Source: Oscillospiraceae bacterium (GTDB lineage: Bacteria > Bacillota > Clostridia > Oscillospirales > Acutalibacteraceae). From it: 64,000 nucleotides of DNA. This document shows positions 8,882-17,278 of the stretch, piece after piece (positions within the stretch are counted from its first letter, which is position 1; the number at the start of each line of letters is the position of its first letter). The notes beneath the pieces are model-generated. The model was given only the letters and a program-made list of their open reading frames with translations. It was not told where the DNA came from and did not search any database. Both the position numbers and the translations under genes were made by a program. Where the stretch lies: NCBI GenBank assembly GCA_015066105.1, contig SVOY01000001.1:62001-126000 (forward strand), given 5' to 3'.

Positions 8882-10270
8882 ATGGTTTATTACAATGTTA
8901 AAAATTTCGGTGCAAAGGGTGACGGTGTTACCGATGACGGTGAAGCCATACAAAAGGCTATTGATGCCTGCGCCGGGGCCGGTGGCGGCACCGTTGTGCT
9001 TGAAGCGGCAGACCGCTGCCGTGACGGTGACAACGGCTGTGTTTATTACAGCCACTCAATACAGATAAAGGAAAATGTTGAGCTTTATATTCAGAAGGGT
9101 GCAGTTTTTAAGGCATCCTCTGATATCAATTCCTACATCCGCCCCTGCGAAACAATCAACGACCCGAAAACCGCCCTTGTGGGCAACCCCGTTACGGGTA
9201 AGCCCTCCTTTGCCTTCATTTACGGCTACAAGGCTCACGGCGCTGTAATCAGCGGTGAGGGCACTATTGATGCAAACTGCTACGCTTTTGTTGAAAGAAA
9301 GGACCGCTACTACGTTACGGGTAATTTCTACCCCCGCCCCACAACAATTTACATTGAAAACAGTAACCATATTACAGTAAAGGATGTTACCGTAAAGGAC
9401 GCTCCCTTCTGGACGCTTCACCCTGCAGGCTGTGACGATGTGCTTATTCAGAATATCCGTATTCTTAATCCCCTTGATGTTGCAAACAGTGACGGCATTG
9501 ACCCCGACCATTGCTCAAATGTAAGGATTCTCGGCTGTCATGTAACCTGCGCCGACGACTGTATCTGCCTTAAGGCCTCAAAGGGCAACAGCGAATACGG
9601 CCCTACGGAAAATGTTATCATCAGCGGCTGTACGCTTACCTCAACCTCTGCCGCAATCAAAATCGGCACCGAGGGTGTGGGGGATTTCCGCAATGTGATT
9701 GTTTCCGACTGCGTGATTTCAAAATCAAACCGCGGCCTTTCCATTCAGATAAGAGACGGCGGCAATGTTGAAAACGTAAGCTTTTCGGATATTATCATTG
9801 AAACAAGACGCTTCTGTCCCGACTGGTGGGGCAGTGCAGAGCCCGTTGCAATCACTGCCTTCCGCCGTGATACCAACACAAAATGCGGTCATATAAAAAA
9901 CATCCGCCTGAGAAACATCACCTGCAAGGGTGAAAACGGTATTCTTATTCACGGCACCGAGGATAATCCCATAGAGGATGTTACGCTTGAAAACGTAAGG
10001 GTTACCCTTACAAAAACCTCAAAATGGAGCTGCGGAATTTACGACCTTCGCCCTGGCATTGACGTGGGCATAGAAAAAAGCAGTAATTCCTGCATTTATA
10101 TCAAAAACGCAAAGGATGTGCTTATTGAAAAGTGCCGTGCGGATTTCGGCAACGTCTGCGATTCTTACGCTCACGGGCTTTACTGCGAGAATGTTGAAAG
10201 CCTTGAAACCCTGCGTTTTTCCGCTTCTTCTGCCCGCGAGGGTGTTGAAGAAATAAAAATTATCGGTTAA
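8882..10270 (+). CDS. Glycoside hydrolase family 28 (polygalacturonase-like), no signal peptide
   Basis: NVKNFGAKGDGVTDD, NSDGIDPDHCSNV, CADDCICLKA beta-helix/GH28 catalytic motifs. Confidence 0.88.
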   Translation: MVYYNVKNFGAKGDGVTDDGEAIQKAIDACAGAGGGTVVLEAADRCRDGDNGCVYYSHSIQIKENVELYIQKGAVFKASSDINSYIRPCETINDPKTALVGNPVTGKPSFAFIYGYKAHGAVISGEGTIDANCYAFVERKDRYYVTGNFYPRPTTIYIENSNHITVKDVTVKDAPFWTLHPAGCDDVLIQNIRILNPLDVANSDGIDPDHCSNVRILGCHVTCADDCICLKASKGNSEYGPTENVIISGCTLTSTSAAIKIGTEGVGDFRNVIVSDCVISKSNRGLSIQIRDGGNVENVSFSDIIIETRRFCPDWWGSAEPVAITAFRRDTNTKCGHIKNIRLRNITCKGENGILIHGTEDNPIEDVTLENVRVTLTKTSKWSCGIYDLRPGIDVGIEKSSNSCIYIKNAKDVLIEKCRADFGNVCDSYAHGLYCENVESLETLRFSASSAREGVEEIKIIG

Positions 10271-10344
10271 AAATCAAAAAAGGTCTTTACAGTTGAGCCG
10301 ATATTTAGTAAAATAATTAAAAAGGAATTCGGAGGTGCATTGAA

Positions 10345-11052
10345 ATGCAGTCTAAATACAAAAGAATTCTCCTTAAATTAAGCGGAGAGGTGCTTGCAGG
10401 CAAAGAGGGTAAGGGTCTTGACTTTGATACGGTTACCACCGTTTGCAAGGTAATAAAGGAGTGCGCCGAAATTGGTACACAGATAGGCATTGTTGTCGGC
10501 GGCGGCAATTTCTGGCGCGGCAGGTCAAGCGGTGAAATGGACAGACCCCGTGCTGACCAGATGGGTATGCTTGCAACAACAATCAACTCCCTTGCACTGC
10601 AGGATACACTCGAGCAGCTCGGTGTTAAGGCTCAGGTGCTCACCGGCCTTGTAATGCCTCAGGTTGCGGAGATTTTCACAAAAAGAAAGGCAGTGGAATA
10701 CCTTGAGGGCGGCAGCGTTGTAATCTTCGGCTGCGGTACGGGTAATCCCTTCTTCTCAACAGATACGGCGGCAGCTCTGAGAGCGGCTGAAATTGATGCG
10801 GAAATCATCTTCAAGGCAACTAATGTTGACGGTGTTTACGATAAGGACCCCAACAAGTTTGCCGATGCGGTAAAATATGATGAGCTTACCCATTCCGAGG
10901 TGCTTTCAAAGGGTCTTAAGGTAATGGACAGCACAGCCGCTTCACTTTGCAGAGATAACGGTATTTCAATCCTTGTTTTCAACCTTGACGACCCGCAGAA
11001 TATTGTCAGGGCTCTTCAGGGCGAAAACATCGGCACCGTTGTTAAAGAATAA
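10345..11052 (+). CDS. pyrH: UMP kinase
   Basis: [38 protein letters not shown]. Confidence 0.97.
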   Translation: MQSKYKRILLKLSGEVLAGKEGKGLDFDTVTTVCKVIKECAEIGTQIGIVVGGGNFWRGRSSGEMDRPRADQMGMLATTINSLALQDTLEQLGVKAQVLTGLVMPQVAEIFTKRKAVEYLEGGSVVIFGCGTGNPFFSTDTAAALRAAEIDAEIIFKATNVDGVYDKDPNKFADAVKYDELTHSEVLSKGLKVMDSTAASLCRDNGISILVFNLDDPQNIVRALQGENIGTVVKE

Positions 11053-11090
11053 ATACATAAATAATTACATTAAAGAAAGAGGATAAAATT

Positions 11091-11645
11091 ATGAAGACAG
11101 TTTACGAAACCGCTAAAACCAAAATGGGCAAAACCGTTAACGCCCTTCAGTCAGAGTACGGTGCAATCCGTGCAGGCCGTGCAAATCCCCAGATTCTCGA
11201 CAAGGTAACTGCAGATTACTACGGCTCACCCACACCCATCAATCAGCTTGCATCCGTTTCTGTTTCAGAGGCAAGAGTGCTTACAATCCAGCCCTGGGAC
11301 AAGAGTGTGCTCAAGGCTATTGAAAAGGCTATCCAGACCTCAGATATCGGCATCAATCCTCAGAATGACGGCTCGGTAATCCGTCTTACCTTCCCTCCCC
11401 TTACAGAGGACAGACGTAAGGAGCTTGTTAAGGATATTCAGAAGATTGCCGAAAACTCAAAGGTTGCAGTCCGCTCAATCCGCCGTGACTGCCTTGAAAA
11501 GCTTAAGGCTATGAAGAAGAACAGCGAAATCACTGAGGACGACCTCAAGGATGCAGAAAAGGAAATGCAGAAGATAACCGATAACTTCACAAAGGAAATT
11601 GAGGTTATCTGCGATGCAAAGCAGAAGGAAGTAATGTCCATCTGA
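11091..11645 (+). CDS. frr: Ribosome recycling factor
   Basis: IRAGRANPQILDKV, VRSIRRDCLEKLK; downstream of pyrH. Confidence 0.97.
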   Translation: MKTVYETAKTKMGKTVNALQSEYGAIRAGRANPQILDKVTADYYGSPTPINQLASVSVSEARVLTIQPWDKSVLKAIEKAIQTSDIGINPQNDGSVIRLTFPPLTEDRRKELVKDIQKIAENSKVAVRSIRRDCLEKLKAMKKNSEITEDDLKDAEKEMQKITDNFTKEIEVICDAKQKEVMSI

Positions 11646-11657
11646 TGACAGAATTAT

Positions 11658-11686
11658 CCGGGGCTGTTATTACAGCCCCTTTTATC
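11658..11686 (+). terminator. Rho-independent terminator
   Basis: GGGGCTGT TATT ACAGCCCC TTTT. Confidence 0.8.
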
Positions 11687-11720
11687 CATATTTAAGTAGT
11701 TTTTAACAGGAGACAGGATA

Positions 11721-12443
11721 ATGGAAAAGAAGTTTGAAAACCTGCCCGAGCATATAGCCATCATAATGGACGGCAACGGCAGATGGGCAAAGCAGAGGGG
11801 TCTCAAGCGCACCGAGGGTCACAAGGTAGGCGCAGAGGTTTTTCGCAACATCTGTCAGTATTGCTCCGATATCGGCATAAAGTACGTAACCTTTTACGCT
11901 TTTTCAACGGAAAACTGGAAGCGTTCAAAAATGGAGGTTACGGCTATTATGAACCTTCTTCGCAAATATCTTGACGAGATGCAGGAGCGTTACCTTGAAA
12001 ACGAGGAGGCAGGCTATCATATCCGTTTTATCGGCTCTCGTGAGGGAATGCCCAAGGATATAGTAAAGCTTATGGACTCGGTTGAAGAAAAGTCTGACGA
12101 TAAGAAAAAGACCTATATCAACATAGCCGTTAATTACGGCGGAAGAGATGAAATTGTCCATTCGGTCAAGGCTCTTGCAAAAAAGGTGAAAGAGGGTACT
12201 CTTAACCCCGATGATATCACTGAGGATATGATTTCAGACGGTCTTTATACCGCAGGTCAGCCCGACCCGGACCTTATCATAAGGCCCAGCGGTGAATACA
12301 GACTTTCAAATTATCTTCTCTGGCAGTCCGCATATTCGGAGATTTATATTGACGATGTGCTCTGGCCCGACTACACTCCCGCCGACCTTGACCGTGCCAT
12401 TGAGGAATACGGCAGGCGCAACAGACGCTTCGGCGGTGTGTGA
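11721..12443 (+). CDS. uppS: Isoprenyl (undecaprenyl diphosphate) synthase
   Basis: HIAIIMDGNGRWAKQRGL, FYAFSTENWKR, DLIIRPSGEYRLSNYLLWQ. Confidence 0.96.
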   Translation: MEKKFENLPEHIAIIMDGNGRWAKQRGLKRTEGHKVGAEVFRNICQYCSDIGIKYVTFYAFSTENWKRSKMEVTAIMNLLRKYLDEMQERYLENEEAGYHIRFIGSREGMPKDIVKLMDSVEEKSDDKKKTYINIAVNYGGRDEIVHSVKALAKKVKEGTLNPDDITEDMISDGLYTAGQPDPDLIIRPSGEYRLSNYLLWQSAYSEIYIDDVLWPDYTPADLDRAIEEYGRRNRRFGGV

Positions 12444-12551
12444 TTGCTCAGCAGCTCACAATTAAGTGGGGTGCCGTGTAAAGAAAGGCACGCTTTTGCA
12501 GAATAAGGTTTTGTTTACGAAACAAACAGAACAAGAAAGGTAAAAAATAAA

Positions 12552-13457
12552 ATGGAAAATACAGAAAAAAGAAAAGTTTTACAAAAGGACAGAACAATAT
12601 CCTTTGTAATTATCGTCCTTGCACTTGCAGGCTTCCTTGTGGCAATAGCACTTGATGTAAGGCCCGTTATAACCGTAATCCTCACTCTTCTTGCTCCCGT
12701 GGCAACCTACGAGATAATAAGAGCCGTAGGCGGAAAAAGCAAGGTGCTTTTCACTGTTGCCTGTGCCGTCAGCCTTTTCACCGTGCTTTCTTACGGCTTC
12801 GGCATTGCTCTGCCTGCCGCCTCGGTGCTTTACGGCATTTATGTGCTTTTGCTTATGAGCCTTATGGTCTTTTTTCATAAGGAAATTCAGTTTACTCACG
12901 CCTCGGCAGCATTTATGGCATCCCTTGCAATTCCCTTTGCCTTTACCTGCTTTTTAAGGCTTAACAATATTGCAGACTGGTTTGAGGGCTACACCCACGA
13001 TGCAGGCGTTTTCTTTGTGGGCCTTGCCTTCTCCTGCTCCTGGTTTACCGATACCTTTGCATACATTGTAGGCGTAAAATTCGGTAAGCATAAAATGGCG
13101 CCGGTCATCAGCCCCAAAAAGTCAATAGAGGGTGCAGTCGGCGGCGTTGTTATTACTGCCGCAATCAATGTGCTTATACTTTATCTTTTCACAATCGGCT
13201 GCCGCAATCTTTACGGCTATGAGCTTTTTGGCGAAAGTGCGGCAAAGTATCTTTACATAATTCCCATTTCAATGGTGCTTTCTCTTGTCAGTATGCTCGG
13301 TGACCTTTCCGCCTCCGTAATCAAGCGTAACTTCGGCATCAAGGATTACGGCAAGCTTATCCCCGGTCACGGCGGCATTATGGACCGCTTTGACAGCTGC
13401 ATTTTTGTTGCCCCAACACTTTACTGTATTCTTAACCTTATAAGCACGGTTCAGTAA
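12552..13457 (+). CDS. cdsA: Phosphatidate cytidylyltransferase
   Basis: Polytopic; C-terminal CDS signature ISPKKSIEGAVGG...GDLSASVIKRNFGIKDYGKLIPGHGGIMDRFDS. Confidence 0.95.
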   Translation: MENTEKRKVLQKDRTISFVIIVLALAGFLVAIALDVRPVITVILTLLAPVATYEIIRAVGGKSKVLFTVACAVSLFTVLSYGFGIALPAASVLYGIYVLLLMSLMVFFHKEIQFTHASAAFMASLAIPFAFTCFLRLNNIADWFEGYTHDAGVFFVGLAFSCSWFTDTFAYIVGVKFGKHKMAPVISPKKSIEGAVGGVVITAAINVLILYLFTIGCRNLYGYELFGESAAKYLYIIPISMVLSLVSMLGDLSASVIKRNFGIKDYGKLIPGHGGIMDRFDSCIFVAPTLYCILNLISTVQ

Positions 13458-13476
13458 AATTTAAAGGAGAATTCTT

Positions 13477-14622
13477 ATGGCACAGAAGCTTACAATATTA
13501 GGCTCAACGGGCTCAATCGGCACACAGGCACTTGACGTTGTAACAAAAAGAGGCTACGAGGCAGTGGCTCTTACCGCTTCAACAAATGTAGCCGAAATTG
13601 AAAAGCAGATAAGGCAGTATAAGCCTAAGCTTGCCGCAATGGCAGACGAAAGGGCGGCTGCCGAGCTTAAAATTGCCGTTGCCGATACCGACACAAGGGT
13701 GCTTTCAGGTATGGAGGGTGTGTGCGAGTGTGCGGCCTTTTCTCAGGCAGACACCGTGCTTAACTCCGTTGTGGGCATTGCAGGTCTCAGACCTACCCTT
13801 TGTGCGATTGAGGCGGGAAAAAGCATTGCCCTTGCAAACAAGGAAACCCTTGTTGCAGGCGGTGAGCTCGTTATGAAAAAAGCAAGGGAAAAGGGCGTTG
13901 CCATTCTCCCCGTTGACAGTGAGCACAGTGCTGTTTTTCAGTGCCTTCAGGGCATGAATAAAAAGAGTGAATTAAAGTCAATCATATTAACGGCCTCGGG
14001 CGGTCCCTTCTTCGGTAAAACGAGAGAGGATTTAAAAAATGTTACCGTTGCCCAGGCTCTTAAGCACCCCAACTGGAGTATGGGTGCAAAAATCACCGTT
14101 GACAGTGCAACCATGATGAATAAGGGCCTTGAGCTGATTGAGGCTGTGTGGCTTTTTGATGTTGCACCCGACAAGGTGGATATAGTTGTTCACCGTGAAA
14201 GCATTATTCACTCGCTCATTGAATATAATGATAACTCGGTGATAGCTCAGTTAGGTGAGCCCGATATGCGTATTCCCATTCAGTACGCCCTGACCTATCC
14301 CGAGCGCTTTGAGTCTCCCGTTAAAAAGCTTAATTTGTGGGAGCACCCAAACCTTACGTTTTATAAGCCGGATTACGATACCTTTGAATGTATTAAGCTC
14401 TGCCGCGAGGCAATCACAAGGGGCGGACTTTACCCCTGCATTGCAAACGGAGCCAACGAAAGGGCAAACGAGCTTTTCCGTGAAGGTAAAATCGGCTTTT
14501 TACAGATTGCCGATATGGTTTCTCTTGCTATGGAAAGGGCAGAAAAAACCGCAGGCACAAGCCTTGAGGATATTCTTGAGGCAGACAGAAGCGCAAGAGC
14601 ACTTGTCAGCTCTTATGTTTGA
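13477..14622 (+). CDS. dxr: 1-deoxy-D-xylulose 5-phosphate reductoisomerase
   Basis: LGSTGSIGTQALDV, ALANKETLVAGGE, DSEHSAVFQCLQG. Confidence 0.96.
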   Translation: MAQKLTILGSTGSIGTQALDVVTKRGYEAVALTASTNVAEIEKQIRQYKPKLAAMADERAAAELKIAVADTDTRVLSGMEGVCECAAFSQADTVLNSVVGIAGLRPTLCAIEAGKSIALANKETLVAGGELVMKKAREKGVAILPVDSEHSAVFQCLQGMNKKSELKSIILTASGGPFFGKTREDLKNVTVAQALKHPNWSMGAKITVDSATMMNKGLELIEAVWLFDVAPDKVDIVVHRESIIHSLIEYNDNSVIAQLGEPDMRIPIQYALTYPERFESPVKKLNLWEHPNLTFYKPDYDTFECIKLCREAITRGGLYPCIANGANERANELFREGKIGFLQIADMVSLAMERAEKTAGTSLEDILEADRSARALVSSYV

Positions 14623-14654
14623 TAACACTTATTCCTTTAAAAAGGAGATTTCAG

Positions 14655-16001
14655 ATGGATTTCAATTTTATTCTTACTCTTGCAGATGTTAAAGCAAAAG
14701 GCCTGCCGATTTTAATCGGTGTGCTTTTCTTCGGCCTTATTATTGCCATACACGAGTTCGGTCACTTTATCTTTGCCAAGCTTTTCGGCGTAAAGGTAAA
14801 TGAGTTTGCAATAGGTATGGGACCCACAATTTTAAAAAAGCAGGGTAAGGAAACCGTATACGCTCTTCGTCTTTTTCCCATAGGCGGCTTTGTCAGCATG
14901 GAGGGCGAGGGCGAGGAAAGCGACGACGAAAGAGCATACTGCAACCAGAAAACCTGGAAAAAAATGATTATCATTTCCGCAGGTGCCGTTTTCAATCTTA
15001 TCCTCGGTCTTATTCTCTGCGTTATCCTCATTTCGGGTCAGGATGCAGTGGGCTCAAACCGCATTTCCGGCTTTTATGAGGGCGCAATGAGCAACTCTGT
15101 GCTTCAGCTTGACGATGAGATTATAAGAATTGACGGCAAGCGTGTATTTTCAAATTACGATATAACCTTCCTTATGCAGCGTAACGCAAGCGGCAAATTT
15201 GATTTTACCGTAAAGCGTGACGGCGAAAAGCTTATTCTTGAGGATGTACCCTTTCAGAAAATCACAAGCGGCAACTTCGGCTATAAGGACAGGCAAATCA
15301 GCTCAGTAAGTGCCAACCTTAAAAGGGCAGGCCTTGACGACGGCGATATTATTACGGCCGTTAACGGCAAGGCTGTTAAAAATGATGACGAGCTCATTGC
15401 GCTTATCCGAGCAGACGAGGATTATACCCTTGACCTTGAGGTGCTTCGCGGTGAGGAAAAGCTGAGCTTTGAGGGCCTTAAGCTCGCAACGGTAACAATC
15501 TTTGACTTTACCGTTTATCCCGAATGTGAAATCACCTTCAATAAGGGTGAGCAGTTTGAATTCCCGAGCATTAAGGAGCTTTCAGCCATTTTTAAGGAGT
15601 CTGTAAACTATTCCCTTTCTCTGGGCAGAATGGTATATCTCAGCCTTTTCGATCTGATAAGCGGTCAGTACGGCCTTAACGATATTTCGGGCCCCATAGG
15701 CACAATGTCAATTATCACCGACATTGCAGAAGAAAGCGTTGAAACAACGGACTATTCAACACTCTTTATGCTTTTTGCAATGATTACAATAAACATCGGC
15801 CTTTTCAATCTGTTGCCCGTACCTGCCCTTGACGGCGGACACCTCTTCTTTATGTTCTTTGAGCTTATTTTAAGAAGAAAAATCCCGCAGAAATACGTTT
15901 CCTGGATAAGTGGGGCAGGCCTTGCGCTTCTTCTTATCTTTATGGCGGTTGTTTCCGCAAACGATATATGGAAGCTGATTTCGGGCATCGGGTTTATGTG
16001 A
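14655..16001 (+). CDS. rseP: RIP metalloprotease, site-2 protease family (RseP-like)
   Basis: IAIHEFGHFIFAK (HExxH), PDZ region, LLPVPALDGGHL; RBS aaggag before ATG 14655. Confidence 0.93.
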   Translation: MDFNFILTLADVKAKGLPILIGVLFFGLIIAIHEFGHFIFAKLFGVKVNEFAIGMGPTILKKQGKETVYALRLFPIGGFVSMEGEGEESDDERAYCNQKTWKKMIIISAGAVFNLILGLILCVILISGQDAVGSNRISGFYEGAMSNSVLQLDDEIIRIDGKRVFSNYDITFLMQRNASGKFDFTVKRDGEKLILEDVPFQKITSGNFGYKDRQISSVSANLKRAGLDDGDIITAVNGKAVKNDDELIALIRADEDYTLDLEVLRGEEKLSFEGLKLATVTIFDFTVYPECEITFNKGEQFEFPSIKELSAIFKESVNYSLSLGRMVYLSLFDLISGQYGLNDISGPIGTMSIITDIAEESVETTDYSTLFMLFAMITINIGLFNLLPVPALDGGHLFFMFFELILRRKIPQKYVSWISGAGLALLLIFMAVVSANDIWKLISGIGFM

Positions 16002-16004
16002 GGG

Positions 16005-16048
16005 TGAGTAGTGAGTAGCAAGTAGTAAGTAGTAAGGGTGAGTAGGGG
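16005..16048 (+). repeat. Heptanucleotide tandem repeat (RAGTAGT)n
   Basis: gagtagt gagtagc aagtagt aagtagt aagggt gagtagg after rseP stop. Confidence 0.8.
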
Positions 16049-16152
16049 GTTGCTTTGGCAATGTGCCTGAAAACACCTGTCAGCCTTTCATATGAGCACA
16101 GGCGGCGAAGCCGTATAAGAGTATATGCCCGCGATTTCGGCAAGGAGGAAAA

Positions 16153-17208
16153 ATGATGGACACAGCAAGAAAAAGCAAAAAAATAAAGCTCGGTAATATT
16201 TTTATCGGCGGCGACAGCAAGGTTACCGTGCAGTCAATGCTTAATGTTCCTGCTCACGATGTTGAGGGCAATGTCCGTCAGGCACTTGAGCTTGAGCAGG
16301 CAGGCTGTGAAATAATCCGCGTTGCCGTGCCTGATATTGAAACGGTGAAAACCGTTGCCGCTTTAAAGGAAAATATAAGCGTACCCCTTGTTGCAGATAT
16401 TCACTTTAACCACAAGCTTGCACTTGAAAGCCTTGAGGCAGGCGTTGACAAAATACGCATCAACCCCGGCAACATCGGTGCCGACGAAAACGTAAGGGCG
16501 GTTGCCGAGGCCTGCAAAAGAAGGGGAGTGCCCATAAGAATCGGTGTCAATTCCGGTTCCGTTGAAAAGGAAATCCTTGCAAAATACGGTGCCCCCACTC
16601 CCGAGGCAATGGCCGAAAGTGCAATGTATCACGTAAGGCTTTTGCAGAAATACGATTTTGACGATATCGTAATTTCAATAAAATCATCTAATGTAAAAAA
16701 TATGATTGCCGCTTACCGCAGGGTTTCTTCAATCTGCGATTATCCCTTGCATCTCGGTGTTACGGAATCGGGCACGGAGAGAATGGGGCTTATAAAATCT
16801 TCAATCGGTATCGGCTCACTTCTTTGTGACGGCATAGGTGATACAATCCGCGTATCCCTTACGGACAGCCCCGTTAAAGAGGTTTATGCAGGCTTTGACA
16901 TTTTAAAGGCGGTAGGCCTTGATAATTCAACCCCAAAGCTTGTTTCCTGCCCCACCTGCGGCAGAACAAAAATCGACCTTATCGGCCTTGCCAACAAGGT
17001 TGAAAAGGAGCTTCGCGGCATTAAAAAGAATATCACCGTTGCAGTTATGGGCTGTGTTGTCAACGGCCCCGGTGAGGCAAGAGAGGCCGATATCGGCATT
17101 GCGGGCGGTGACGGCGTTGCCGTAATTTTCAAAAAGGGCGAGGTTTTACGCAAGGTCAGCGAAGAAAACATACTTGATGAGCTTATGAAAGAAATAGAGA
17201 TGTTGTGA
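16153..17208 (+). CDS. ispG: 4-hydroxy-3-methylbut-2-en-1-yl diphosphate synthase
   Basis: VQSMLNVPAHD, RINPGNIG, SCPTCGRTKIDL, GCVVNGPGEAREADIGIAGG. Confidence 0.96.
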   Translation: MMDTARKSKKIKLGNIFIGGDSKVTVQSMLNVPAHDVEGNVRQALELEQAGCEIIRVAVPDIETVKTVAALKENISVPLVADIHFNHKLALESLEAGVDKIRINPGNIGADENVRAVAEACKRRGVPIRIGVNSGSVEKEILAKYGAPTPEAMAESAMYHVRLLQKYDFDDIVISIKSSNVKNMIAAYRRVSSICDYPLHLGVTESGTERMGLIKSSIGIGSLLCDGIGDTIRVSLTDSPVKEVYAGFDILKAVGLDNSTPKLVSCPTCGRTKIDLIGLANKVEKELRGIKKNITVAVMGCVVNGPGEAREADIGIAGGDGVAVIFKKGEVLRKVSEENILDELMKEIEML

Positions 17209-17238
17209 GTAGTGAGTAGTAAGTAGTAAGTAGTAAGG
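17206..17238 (+). repeat. Heptanucleotide tandem repeat (RAGTAGT)n
   Basis: gagtagt gagtagt aagtagt aagtagt aagggtg overlapping/abutting the ispG stop. Confidence 0.8.
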
Positions 17239-17278
17239 GTGTCCTGCGGACACGGAAGGATAAAAGGAAAACATTAAA

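Noticed and set aside
8762-9055. Minus-strand ORFs ending/containing SPHYLLPSPYYLLLSAYFF, PYYLLLATHYSPSHKP, TTYYSLLTTKKGHS (also 16076 and 51507 regions)
   Set aside because: Translations of the antisense of RAGTAGT heptad repeats and flanking genes; no RBS or family match. They are annotation artefacts.
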